Below are positions 35,800 to 48,394 of a stretch of DNA of 64,000 nt, in pieces. The stretch covers positions 196,782-260,781 of the forward strand of contig PTFA01000160.1 of assembly GCA_003342895.1 (NCBI GenBank), written 5' to 3'. Below the pieces are notes generated by a model. That model worked only from the letters and a program-made list of their open reading frames with translations, had not been told where the DNA came from and ran no database searches. The first letter of the stretch is position 1; each line of letters starts with the position of its first letter. The stretch is from Casuarius casuarius. Taxonomy: Eukaryota > Chordata > Aves > Casuariiformes > Casuariidae. Position numbers and translations under genes: made by a program.

Positions 35800-37740
35800 C
35801 CCTTAAGGGCATGCAGCGAGTCCGTGGCAGCACAGCACGCTGAACGCGGGAATTTTCAGGCTACCTTAAATATATTTAAGCAAGCGATCCAGTTTCGGGA
35901 GCTGAAATAGGGGCTGCCTCAAAGACATGAGCGTGGGTGAAGCTGTGCCAAAGGGCTACGCCAAGGGTAGGAGAAGCGGCCCATCCTCTGGCAGCTCAGG
36001 ACCGCCTACGGTTGGGTCCCTGGGTAACAGCGGCCGGCATAAGCCAGATGGTGCTTCAGGAATAAGCTGAAGGCAGGTGTGCCGTAGCCCACCTAGTTTT
36101 CTTCACTGGATAATTTTATTTTGAGATATTTCCAACTTCTGGTTCTCCTTTGATTCAGATGACTAGAGATGGCCAAATGTCACAGACTGGACTGTTGTGC
36201 CTTCTTTCTTTCATTAGCTTTATTAACCGGGACATTTTTCAGGAGGGTAACACAGGCAGGAAGACTTTGGTTTCACTGGGTATTTCCCCATATGGTTGTA
36301 ATTCTTGCTAGAGTGATTCCCTCCTTTGTCTAATTTAATGGTTAAAAAAAACTGAATATCATCTTCCTATTTCATGTGGCTCTGCAGACACTGATTCATT
36401 GCTTGTGACTCATTTTCTGCAAGCATCACTTACAAGGGGCATTTGCCAGAAAAAGTGTCTGTAGGTAGATATTAGTAATTCGTATCCTGTTACTAAGGCT
36501 TTTCTTAATGTTATTAAAAAAGTAAAGAATTCATAGTTCTCAAGTAACAGAGAACATAAATAGCTGTTTTTTCAGTTTGTTAATCATTGTGGTACTTGAA
36601 GTTGGCAGCTAGTACAGACTGTACTCAGGGCTGTTATGGGAGGGTTGTAATTCAGGCCCCAGAAATGTCTGGATGTGGCAAAGTCCTAGCACAGGACATA
36701 GTCCAGGCTCAACGCTGCCGTAACGGCTGGCTCGCGTACCCAGACGGTGAGGAGGACCACCAAATACCGTGCCTGCGGGGACTCCCAACAGACCCTACTG
36801 CCAGCTTGCTTGTTTTTCTCTTTAAACGTCCATTTACTTAAGTTTTGTTTTCTCCTAGTCTTCAAAAAGCAAGGCCTGCTGATTTATCTCCTGCAGCACC
36901 ATCAGCTTCAGCAAATGGGCTGCATCCTTTAGTTGCACCAAAGCATCAACAAAACGGGATAATCAAGAAAGTCTACCCAGTCCACCTCCTTTACGAGGCA
37001 GCAGGACCTCAGTATACACTGAGGCCAGGCATCTCAACGGGACCCTTGCAGGCTCTTTCCATCCCTCTAGGGCAATTGCTCCAGGCTGCAGGTCACTCCC
37101 GTAAAGCCTCGTCCCTGACACAGCTCTGGAGCAAGCTCAGGTGAGATGTTCTGTTTGGCGGTGGTGGCAGCAGGGTCTGGGCTGTCCGGGAGCTGGCCGC
37201 TAAGCCTCGATTTTGCATGCAGGCATTCCTCCTTTTCGGGAGGAATACTTCTCCTTTGCCTATCTGAAATGTCATCTTCTGCGTTGCACGCCATCTCTTG
37301 AGACTGCTTTGAATTTCTGGAGCCCGGGAGGTTTGTGCTCCCTTTCCGCCTGTGTCACCCGCAGCTCTGACGTGTGCCTGATGCCCCTGCTCGCAGTGAC
37401 AGCTCCGCTCGGTGCACCCAGTTGCTGTCTCTGCACGTGACCTCCCCGTTTGGCAAGAAGCCATTGAGCAGCCACTTTCGAAGTCAGCAGCTGCTTGCGT
37501 TTCCTCGGATGTCAAGGTCGGGCTGACTGACCTAAACACACGGGTGAAGGCGGCCGTTGAAACCATGGAGGGATGGGTGCACTTGCAAAACATTCCATTT
37601 TAAGGATTATTACTTAAAAACTGGCCAGTGCATCCATGTTCTTAAGCGAGTGTGAGTTCAAGTGAGTCATAGCAGGCGGTTTGCTCATGGATGCCCCTAG
37701 ACCATTAGCCTGTATTTACACCCTGTGTGACAGCTATGGG
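35800..37740. other. Intergenic or intronic DNA 5' of copy B; nothing identifiable
   Basis: No coding sequence, repeat family or RNA gene recognised. If the exon at about 40.5 kb is used by copy B, this is intron 1. Confidence 0.5.
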
Positions 37741-37749
37741 GCGAGATTG

Positions 37750-38290
37750 CAGCTAGATTGCACGCTGCCCTCCCTGAACGGGGCCGTGGAGGGGGGGACG
37801 GGAACGGGACCCGCGCAGCCAGGGCATCGCTGCTGAAGCAGGAGGCCGGCACCGCGCGCACACGCGGTATCGCGGCTCAGCCTTCGCCTTCTGGGGCGGA
37901 AAGCTGTGCGCGGCCGCCCCACGCGCTCGGTGCCCGGGCTGCCACGGGGACGGGTCCCCCCCGGCTCGTCTCCCTCCGCTAATTGTCCACAAGGTGTCAG
38001 AGTTCATCAAGATTTCGCTTCTTCCCCCTCCTCTCTCGGCCGTGCTCTACGGGGCGGCTGCGGGGTGAGGGCTGGGCCAGCGTGCAGAGCCATCCTCTGA
38101 GACGAGCCCAAACCCAAAGGTCCTTGCGTGCCGATGCAACCGATATGTGATGTGTAAGAGTGCTCCAAGGGCAGCCCTGCGACCCGGCATTCGCGGCGGG
38201 GATGTCCCGAAGCGCTGCGGGGGGGTGGCCGTGGTGGCTGCCCAAGCCCTTGGCGCTCAACGGTCACGAAACCCAAGCGACAGAGATGCA
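37750..38290. promoter_or_regulatory. CpG-rich block with G-quadruplex motif
   Basis: This is a GC-rich segment containing a canonical four-tract G-run pattern at 37780-37808 (loops of 7, 2 and 3 bases). It lies between the candidate copy B exon and its coding exon. There is no CDS support. Confidence 0.35.
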
Positions 38291-40289
38291 GGTGTTGCCC
38301 TCCCACCACCCCCTGTCTGGTTAATGACACATATGAGCCCAAACCAAACCCCGCAGAGCCCGAGGAAGCTCCTTCGACTCCCAGGTCAGGCCATTCAAAA
38401 CAAACCGCATATGCAGTTAATATCTACGTGTGCAAGGTCTGCGGGCTCATCAGCACACAGCGCTTTCTGATACTGAATGACTTCATTGCAAAGGCATAAA
38501 AACATAGGGAGATTTAACCATCCCCATAGCTAAAATGCCCCAGGCACACACGCAAGGGCTGATTTGGGCAGGGGACCATGAAACAGCTCTATTCCTGCCC
38601 TTCATCCCGCTTTTGTTGAGCGCAGAAGCAGACGCACAGGCGGGAGCACCACTGAACGTCTGCCCCAAATTAGACTTTCCTCCTGCAAAGCTGTTAGGGA
38701 AGCAAAGGCATCTGCTGCATGATGCACAGTGAAGGTAAAGGGCTGAAATGCCTCATCTTATTTATCCACACTCACTCACACGTTGCAGGGAGACAGTGAA
38801 AGGCTCTTCAAAACAAGCCTCCTACTGAAACATTACTTCAGAATATGCCACTTCAAAAAAAAAAAAAAGTAATAAAAAAACCCATGGTGGTATATAACTA
38901 GTGCTTTTTACATTCTAAATAGAGTTTATATTTTTGAGGTTGTTAAAATAAGGAAAGAATTAAGTGTGCAAGCTATTACTTGTAGCTGCACGTTTGGAAA
39001 CTATTATGTCGTGGCATTTCCAGGAAAAGGATGTTCATCTCGATAGGGCTGAGAAGTACGGGAATGCCATTCCTCAGTCCCATATCTTTCTGTCACATCC
39101 ATCAGCAGACGGAGTAATTGGTTTAATTAGGCAGAAATGCCTTTCTGCAGGCTCTGCCCTCGTTGCATAGCTGTGAATGTGTCACGCTATTGCACTTACA
39201 CTTCAGTGTGAAACCTCTGCAGTCAGAAGTGGAAAGTTTTACAGTTAAGGGTATTTTTTTTTTCTGTTTTTTCTTCTTCCAGAGAAAAAAGAGTAGATCT
39301 GGGTTGCCTGATCTGTAACAACGACATGTTTCGGTTTGGCAATGCTAATCTAATTTTCACTTCTGCAGCTCCAGCAGCTGAAGAAACTGCAAGCGCAGCA
39401 GAAGGGAGCCCAGCCGCCGTGTCCAAGCGCTTTCCCTCCGCCGGACGAGATTCCACGATTCTCGTGGACGAGGTTCCCGTGGCTTGTGATGTCTGCACGG
39501 GAGCCAAGGGCTGAGCACTTTCGCTGAGGCAGAACTCGACAACAGAAAATACTCCCTTAAGCAAAATCACGCTCTCATTTCATACACACCAACCTCCTGC
39601 TGAAGTCCTCTCCTACACGAATCTGAAGCAAGACAGATTGGACATCCTGCCTCACCCTTTGCGGTATTTTGGTAGCACAAAGCGAGCCCCAAGCACACTT
39701 CTGATTTACTCCGGGACCCTCCAGATTCGGGGTCCACCCAGCTGGAACCTCGTGCGTTTCCGCCACCCCGCTCCGTACGAACGGCTACGACTCCCCGGGA
39801 GCTGGGGTGCAGGTCGGGGTGGTTGCAATCCCATCAGCAAGCCATTTTTGCAAAGTAGGGTTTAAAAGTGTCAACCAAAGACTCAAGGTAAATCTTAATC
39901 TAGGTTGGAGGCTGCAGCCTGGATTGTGAATTGAAACCACCTCCGAATTCTTGAAGATGAAACACATCCAACCACCTCTGCTTTTGTCCTGTTGTGTCCC
40001 CCCGACTCGAAATACCCATGTGCTACTCGCGATTCGGGCTGAGAGCAGGGCAGATCGCCCAGCACAGCACGTAGATTTTTTTTTAGTACAAATTCCTGCC
40101 AGAAGGAGCAGATTTGCACCAGTTCCCTCACTGTCAGATGCAATTTTAAAATAGAAGATACTTGCTGAGTAATTGGGTAAAAGAAGAAAAGCACGCCTAG
40201 TAAGACATTTAAGACGAGTCAGAGAGCTGTTTATCGCCTGGGCTGTAAACCGGCGCTTTCTCCGGTAACGGTAATTTCGTGCAGCTGCT

Positions 40290-41070
40290 GTTTTAACCCC
40301 TCCGCGTGCTGGCACGGAGCAGGGGCGCCCGCGGAGCTCCCGAGCCTCGGCACGGCTCAGCGTGCCGCCAACCTCCTCCGGCGAGAGCCGACCCCGAAGG
40401 GGAGCTCGGGGAAGGCAGCGCTGCCGTGGGGAAGAGCGCGGGCTCCCCAAGGCTTGTCCTAAATTGCAAAGAGAAGAGCTTAAAAGCAGCCTTACCTTGC
40501 CGGGCAGGACTGCAGCTCCGGGCGAGCGTGCAGCGCAAGGAGGAAGTGCGACGTCTCGCGCGGCACCGCAGCAGCCTTGTTTACATGTGCGGAGCAACCT
40601 GCGTGACATCACCCGCTGCCCAAGGTGGTGGCGCGGCCACCGCCGCGCCGGTGCCACCCACCTGCACAGCGCCGAGCCCCGGCCGCGCTCCCGTCCCTTC
40701 GGAGACGGCGCTCGGCGCGGCGGGATGCTCCTCTCCGAGCCGCCCCGAAACGCTCCCGGGGCTCCTTCCCGCTCCGGCGCGGGAGCCGGGCTCTGCCTCC
40801 CCGCCGAGGCCCGTCGTGGCCATGTCCGAGCCTCGGCCAGCCCTCGCTCCCGTCGACCTCCCACCAGCTCCCGTTTCCAGGGTGGTCAAACATCCCAGGG
40901 GCTTTTTATAGCGCTCGTTTGAGCCTGGCTCGTTATTTCGCTTGCACTTTATAAACAGGCACCTCGGATTACGCGCGCCGCAGCAACGCCGAGCAGCGGC
41001 AGCTCCTCAGACATCCCCAGCAGCGGGGTGAAATCCAGCCTCGCCCTTATTCCGGGGGGTTAGTGCTTTA
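40290..41070 (-). promoter_or_regulatory. CpG island promoter, candidate promoter of P2RY10 copy B
   Basis: The island is CpG-dense. On the minus strand it carries the TATA-like sequence gctataaaaag at 40912-40902 and a second tttataaa near 40950. Transcription from about 40.88 kb would give a first exon ending at the strong donor at 40496. The island is 5 kb upstream of copy B and in the right orientation. Long frames on both strands through the island are Arg/Ala/Pro-rich composition artefacts. Confidence 0.45.
40496..40880 (-). other. Candidate noncoding first exon of P2RY10 copy B
   Basis: The 3' end is set by CAAG followed by GTAAGG (GT at 40495-40494), a near-consensus donor. The 5' end is estimated about 25-30 bp below the TATA-like box. 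Splicing to the acceptor at 35515-35514 would join this exon two bases before the copy B ATG. It is inferred from motif order, orientation and CpG content; RNA evidence would be needed. Confidence 0.4.
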
Positions 41071-41390
41071 ATGAGGCTGCGGCTTCACCCGCTTTCGTTT
41101 CTGTGTTAAGACTTTTCGAAGGTTGAATTGTTTGGGTTTGCAGGAAGCCGTAGGGAATCCGACCTGCCGTGCCTTTTCCAGGTCGGACTCGGGCTTGCAG
41201 CACACGGCCGCCGCTGCAGCTCAACTCTCTGCTACGCTGTGGTTTAAAGGATGGAGTGAAACGTCACTGCACCTACTCTCCGACCCAGGGACAACGTAGA
41301 TGTTGATGCCTGACTGCTCAGAAACCGGTGTTCAGGGCACTGCCTCAGCTTGCCCAGGCATGGAGGGGAGGAGGACAGAGCTGCAGGTCT

Positions 41391-41454
41391 CTTCCCTCCT
41401 CCTCCTCCTCCTCCTCCTCCGCCTCCTCCTCTTCCTCCTCCTCCTCCTCCTCGC
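41391..41454. repeat. (TCC)n homopyrimidine tract
   Basis: About 20 mostly perfect TCC/TTCC triplets form a homopyrimidine-homopurine tract broken only by a GCC unit. In frames it would encode poly-Ser, poly-Leu or poly-Pro (or poly-Arg/Gly on the other strand), which explains the odd open frames here. Such tracts can form triplex DNA. Confidence 0.93.
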
Positions 41455-43525
41455 CGTGCGGCCCTGGCCCGGCCGTGCAGGGGATGGGGCCAGCCCTGCA
41501 GAGGAAGCTTCGTGGTTTGCTGGCCGTATCTCACGAACATGCTGTGATCGCCGCCTCCTCCGCTCTGGGGTCCAGGCTGGGTCATAACTTCTCCAGGATG
41601 ACTTTCCAAATTCATTATTGCTACTGTATGCTAAAACGAATGGCTCTGACTCAGANAAGGATGACCCAAAATTAACGCTCCTTAAAATGCAAGGCTGCGG
41701 TCCATAGACAGCTGTTTCCATGATTTGTCAAAGGAGGTTGGTAAAAGCTGNATTTTATGTTGTCAGCTGTTTATTTTAGAATTATTTATATAGGCTTCAT
41801 GNAAAGCAATAGGGAGCTGTTGGCCAATATTGCAGTGTTGATCAATACATCCTGCTTAGCTGATTTTTTTAAGTTGTTCATCAGCAACGGGAACATATTT
41901 GCTGGACTCTATCCAACAGCAAAGCTCTCTTTTTAATTAAATCACCTCACTATACTCTGTAGCCCAGCGAGCTCAGGAGAAGCCAGTTTCGGACCAGCTT
42001 TTCCAAAATACTTCACTGACTGACCTGAGTTACGTTTGTGGAAAACAGAGGCTATCTGCTTCTGCGGGTGCTCTCATCTGCGCGAGCTTCTCGCTGTAAT
42101 TCTTTCATCCCTCACTCGGTCATCACTAATGGAATTGACTGATTTGAGCAAAAGCTGCATTCTTTATAGAAAAGAGATTAAATTAACCATAGCTGCAACT
42201 GTGCGCTGTGGCACCTGAAATGCACTGCAGAGTTGCAAGATAAGCTGTAACACCAAAAACCGGCTGCTTGTGAAAATACACCGGGGGCTTATGAACAGAC
42301 CTACCTACGAAAGAGATGCGACTTCCATTGCTGCTATGTGCTTATCCGTATAAACTGTCCCGGCTGCCTAGTTCAGTGCAGGTTGCTATAAAAAATGTAC
42401 AGGTGTGAGACAGGTTTAAAGTCATAGCACCTGCGGAATAATTCTGCAGAATTTCTCTGTGCTCGAGTTCCCCCAGTTGCGGAGTGGGGATAACATTTTC
42501 CTATCCTGAACACAAGGACGTTGCCTGGACTTCTGTGATACTTAACTGAAAGATTACAGACATCCAAAGAACTTCCCAGCGAAGGGTCCGGCAGCGTGCT
42601 GTCCCTCCAAAGCACGGTTTGTGCTAGGAGAGGGCTCTTTCGTAGCCAGCCTGGAGGGTTTGAAACTTGCTGCCATTGCCTATCGGTTTCCTCACTAAGT
42701 TATCCCGGAGGTGAGCAGTGGGCCGTGGCCTTTTTTGCTGATAAAACTGAATTTCCTCTCGAGACTTTGCAGACAGTTATACTGGTTACTGATGGACTTT
42801 CCCCGTATATCTGTTTGTCCTTGCTGCGTAGGTAAATCTTGGATTTGCATAGCACGCCTAAAATTGTTCCTGCTCTTGGTTTTTGCTTACCCGAACGCTG
42901 GGCTTACCAGAAATACCAGAATGACCTGCGGATTTCGGAGCAGCTGCTTGGCCTCAGCTCCAACGTGTCACTGGTGGCTCGTCACCCGCGGCCCTTGGCC
43001 CTGGGCAGCTCGTAGGAGGTTCTCCAGGTTACTGCGAACGCCGGAGCCCACCTTCCCGGCCGGAAGACGCGGGTTTAACCGCGGAGCAGAGACCAGCCGC
43101 GAGCGGGCTGCAGCCCGTGGGTGCCCGCAGTGCCCCGTTACGTAATGCTCCACTAAGAATAATTGAGCAACGCACGTTCTCATCGCTTTAATGCAAAAAA
43201 CAGCTCCAAATTTGCCTGTTTGTCTGTCAGCAAGCATCTTTCAACATGCAAGAGTGACCACATGTAGAAACATGTTACTGTGCCTTTTCTCTGCTTGTGC
43301 TTCCTTTCTGAGTTCTTGTCCGAAATCTAGAATAAAGTTGCTGCTATTCGTCTTACCAGATGATAACAGCATTAACACATTTTAGTTCACAGAACATTTG
43401 AAGCCATTTCTTAGATACGTGTGTTTTCCACATGTACAAGGGAAGAAGGCGCATGAGGAAAAAAATCAGCCTAATGAAAAAATTACGGCCCTTGAGTGGG
43501 AACTAGTGAAGAAACAGCACCATGT

Positions 43526-43550
43526 CTTTTGTCACTATTTGTGACAAAAG
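43526..43550. other. Perfect 10-bp stem hairpin
   Basis: Arms cttttgtcac (43526-43535) and gtgacaaaag (43541-43550) are exactly complementary around a 5-nt tattt loop. Transcribed, it would make a stable small stem-loop. No flanking gene explains it. Confidence 0.9.
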
Positions 43551-46500
43551 TATACTGTCACCATTAATAATACAATATAACTATTAACATTCACCTGAAA
43601 AAAAAGAGTCAGAGTTAGATTTCATGTCAAAAATCTTTCTTTTAGCTCAGCGACAGGGTAGCAAATTTATTTTGTTGTCAGCTCAAGCATTTCATGGTTT
43701 GGACAAGCACATATGCAGTGAAAGCTGCTACCAAGTCATTTGAATTTTGTCAAAAGTTGTACTACTACAAGCAAAAAGTAAATATTTGTATCCCAGTTAT
43801 CCTTATCGCCAATTATAAGGACTTATTTAAAGGAGTACAAACGCTGGTAATAGGATGTGAAAAACATATATGGGGATTAAAGTACATAAATGTGTTATTA
43901 GGAAATACTCATCCATGCTCTAATTCAGATAACAAAAAGAGGAACATGTAATGGAAAGCATTTCAAAATTCTGCACTTTCCCCTGCATATTTGGGCCCTC
44001 AGATGATAATGTATTTTTTCCTATGCTAAAAAAACCAAGAGCAAGCATAAGGGAGAGGTAAAAACTGGGTGTAGTCTGAGAAACGATTTCTAATTACCTG
44101 CCTATATTTTGATGGCAACTGGAATAACATTGCTCTTTGCTGGATCTTTTACTGTTACATAGCTAAAATTATGCAACATAGTTAGATCATGTTGTCAGTG
44201 GTTTTCTCTGGTCTTAGTAAAAGCACATGTTATTTTTGTCCAAAAGGCTCTTTGGCAGATTTTATTTGAAATACGTAGTTTTTATTCAAAACACAGCAGT
44301 ATTTTTTAATAGGGAAGTCTGTTAGTTCTGCCTTAGATTATCACTTATTGTGTACCACAACACTCGCCCTCCTCCGTGGGCTAGTGCAATTGTGAATAGG
44401 ATGCTATGATGTACTGAAAAGACTCATAATCCAAGTGTTTCTACAATAACAAAAATATTCCTCCCTGATGGTAGAAAGAGATAGGAAATCTCAGAAAGTT
44501 TCAGAGTCTGGGGCACCAAAACCTTGGCAAATCACCCCAGATTTTCTTCGGGCTGGCTGAGCACCTTGAATCGCTGGAACTGGATGAAATTCAGAGACTT
44601 TCTTGTGGGAGATGTGGGGCTCCCCAGAACCAGCCACAAGTACTTACCCGTCCAAGCAGTTGCTTTTTTATTACTATTTACTTCTGAACTTCTTTTTTTC
44701 AGCAGAAACTAAAAAGGAGGAAATATGTATTATATTCGAACACTCCAGAGCCTCTGAGAAGTATTTTCCGTGCAGCTGTTGCTAAAAATAGCTTCATCGG
44801 TTGCCTTTGCTAAAATGTTTTTGCCCTACAATTCTGAATCTCTCCATGCCTAAAATCAAGTAACCTCTGCTTTTTTGGACTGGACAAAAGAAAATTTGTG
44901 TGGGGAAGGGCCTGGAGGAAGGAATGCTTGCTTATTTTTGTTGGTGGTGATTTTAATTTTTTTTCTTCAGCTTGTCCAAGAGGTTTGTTAAAGTTCTTCC
45001 AAGAGCGTCTACGTAGTGGTAAGTAACCCTACGTTCTGTAGCAGCTCTTGCAAGCCTCTACACACGATCCCTTTTTCTTATCTGCACAGTGTTCTGGACA
45101 AATCCCTAAAGATTCAGAGCCGCTCCGGTCCTGAGACCTGCTGCCGCCGAGGGATGCCCTGCAAAGCCCTCCAGCGTCTCATGGCACAGCAGCCCTGCAG
45201 CGCAAGCAGCTGGGGAACGAGCTGTCAGAGAAAACAGAGTGTGAACATATGAGGCCAGTTTTATACCAGCTGTCATTGCTCACCTGTCAGCAGTGCTGCT
45301 GGAGGAGAAAGATTTGTGTAACCTGGTGAGATCCAACCAGATGCAAATGTCACACAGCTAACAGGCTGTAGAGCTTCTGCGTCAGGATTCAGCTCTCCAT
45401 GGACTTCTGCAAGGAGATTTCTGTACTTTCTCGTATCGGATCATCAGACTAAGGGAACCAAAATCAGCTTAGAAGCAAGCTGCTAGAGCTATCTCAATGC
45501 TTATATGCCTGTGGCTAACCACTTTTGTCTTGCCAAGCCAATTATAAGAGTAGTGGTAATGAAAGTTTGTGATACTGGTGTGAAGTTGTACGTCCTCAGG
45601 CTGTTGCCATTGGGAACGTACCTGAAATGCAACAGCTGGCTTTCGGGAAATGAGATTTTCAACCTGTTTTGGAACCGTTGGGCCATTCCCATGCCCGCAG
45701 CTTGTCCTCCTGCCCGAGCCAGCAGATGTGTTAACTGTCAAGATGGTGCTGCCTGGGTCTGCAGGGGAAAGCTCATGAAACTGGTGCGGGAAGATCCAAG
45801 GCTCTGAGTTCAGGTATTTGCATGTTTGCAGTACTTCCTCTCAGCTAGATAGGGCAAAGCAGTTCCCATCGGTTAAGAGACGTTGCCCGCCAGCATGTGA
45901 CTGCACATCATGCTTTCAGCATGCATGGAGCAGCAGAGGAGCGTGTGTCCAGGAGGCTGGAAGGAAAACACTGCTTCTTCAAAAGCCATTGGTGTGCCAG
46001 TGTCCCAAATACTGCCCGTGATGCTGCAGGCTGCTGCAGCTTGCACACGACAGCTGCAAAGTGAAGGGTAAGTGTTTTCATGTGAACTGGAAGGCAAAAA
46101 CCAATAAACTCCACAGGGGATTCCCAAGGCTGGAAAACACCCTCCTAACTAATAGCAGCCACCTCTGCTCTTGTACTTCATCACATTTACTTCGTAAGGC
46201 TGGGCTTCCCCTTTCATTTCAGCTGGGCAGACAGCAGCAAAGGTTTTGGCAAACAGTGAACTTCGTGAAATGTAAAAACTAGGAATAACTTGACAAGAGT
46301 GAGGTCAGACTGCTAACATACACACACAAACCCAGTGCATAAGTCAAACTAAGCAAGAGCGAAAGACAAAGCAAGTCAGCTGAACCCAATGCTCAGAAGT
46401 ACTGATGGGGCAGGTGGTACTAAAGTTAATCCCCTGTAAGACCCTTACATATCTTCTGCCCTAAACCAAAGCCAGCTGCACCTGAAGGAAGATGAAATCC

Positions 46501-48363
46501 TTTGCAGCTTCACTGGCCATCTGCTAGGAAATCCCAGCGCATGGGCTGAGGCTTGGGCAGCTGTGAGTCGCTGGCAGCCACAGTGTTAAGAGGCATCCCA
46601 GTTGGAAAGCTCTCTCCGGCGTCCAGGCAGTGAAGGGCATGGGGGTGGGCAGAAGGGCTAGCAGATACGGGAACAGAGAAGAGCAGGACCAGAATGGAAA
46701 ACATCTGGTATTCATGTTCCGTAGGACAGGGCTGCGCTACAAATGGGGCGTTTCCCACGGGAGGTTAGCGGGTGTCTACGTCCGCACAAGTTGTGCTGAG
46801 CTGGCAACGTCCTGCTGAATTAATGTGGGAAGAGGCCTCTCAGGTGACACGCAGGACAGACGGGATGCCTTGTGAGCTTTAACACAGGCCTAGGCGTGTG
46901 CCTAGCTATCAAGAGGTAAACCTGTTCAGAGAAAAAACAAGTGCAATGACATCAACACCTAGCCCAAACAGATCATATTTCAGGTCTACTTTGTGTAGCT
47001 CCTGCCTGGTAAAGGAGTCCAAGGAGGATGATTCACTGGAGAAAACAGGCTCATGAAACAGTCACTTAATCATCCCATTAAGATCAGAAACAGCATTGAC
47101 AGCATCTACAAAACAAAGCATCTACCACAAGGATTTTACTGATTCATTGGAAATAATGAAAAGACAGGGAAAGGGTTTGCTCCTATCCCTACTTTCCATG
47201 ATTCCAAAGGAGCAGGATACGGTCTTGGGAGTTGGTTTGGTTTCCCTGCCCAAAGGCAGGGGCACACATATGTGTACATACCTGAAGATAGAGCAGCTTT
47301 ATCTCAGGCCTTCCTGAGAGATGTTAGCTTAGCTTAATCTGGTCTTTTTGTTGTTGCTTTTTACCTTACAAAAGTTCCTTATAAGTCTTGTTTTTGCTTT
47401 TAGCATATTAGCACTGAATGCAACAGACTGTCAAACTGCCTGACCGTGCTGGACGCCAGTGAAGCTGAGCACTACCAGCTGTGAAGGCCAAGACTGCACC
47501 TTCCTGTGGATGTAGACAGCGCTATCACTGAAGATCTACAGAGCAAGTTCTGGGCAAATAGGCAAAGCAGATCTGGGAAGAGGCTTGATAAAAAGCCGTG
47601 GTTTCCCACAAGAAGGTGGATTTGGTCTTCTGAACCTGGTAGGAGGGAGCAGAGCAGGAGCCAAAGGGACTGCACGTCAGACCTGCAGCCTGCCTCCCAT
47701 TTTGGAGGATGCTTTTCTTTGCTTGCATCTCATGAAGACTGTAACTCCAGCTGTATGTTGGAAGGAATGAGTAAGTTTGTACTATTACAAGCAGTTACAT
47801 TTGGATAGAGAAGTCAAGATGTCCTTGGCAATAGTAATTCATTGGCCCTGTTGATTTTTCAGTCACTACTTCTCCTTTTGATGACTTCTCCACTACCTCT
47901 GTCTTTAGCTTGTCTCCTTTTTTCTATTTTCTCTTTTCAGGTTGTCTTTCACTCAGCAGGAGCTATTTTTCTGTGACACCTGGGGAGGAAATGCAACGCA
48001 AAACTATCTTAATTACGTCTGCAGCTTCCTGCAGTCTTGACATGTTTTAAGCAAACAGAGAGCATCCTTCAGTTCTGGGATGGCACAAAATAGCGATATG
48101 CTATTTTTCTTACTTCCCCCCCCTCCATTTTCTCACCTTTTTAGTTTCTCACTTTTCTTTTTCTATCCATAAGGTGGATTGTATGAAACTACTAGTTCCT
48201 TAAATGCTATTTCTGAAGCTGGGGTTTTGGTAGTTGCCCTAAGGGATTTGACTTTAAGTGGCTGCTTCTAAGTATACATCATCAGATGGAGGATTATTGA
48301 GCTAGGAAAAGGAAATGTTTGTTGCATTGGAGTCAGTCTAAATTTGTTTCTCCCTCTACATAC

Positions 48364-48394
48364 TAGTTGCACTTGTAGAGGGAAAGTGCAACTA
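48364..48394. other. Perfect 11-bp stem hairpin
   Basis: Arms tagttgcactt (48364-48374) and aagtgcaacta (48384-48394) are exactly complementary around a 9-nt loop. It could be a remnant of an inverted-repeat element or chance. No coding context. Confidence 0.9.

Noticed and set aside
39785..40864. Minus-strand open frame of 359 codons, the longest non-receptor frame on the minus strand
   Set aside because: It crosses the putative splice donor at 40495, the peptide changes from Arg/Ala-rich to ordinary AT-rich noise at the island edge, and no domain is visible. It is better read as promoter, noncoding exon and intron.
41300..41615. Poly-Leu/poly-Ser/poly-Pro and poly-Gly/Arg frames
   Set aside because: Produced entirely by the (TCC)n repeat.
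42711..43145. Plus-strand 144-codon frame with hydrophobic N-terminal part
   Set aside because: No known family, mixed composition and no flanking splice or promoter evidence. The second half lies in a GC-rich patch.
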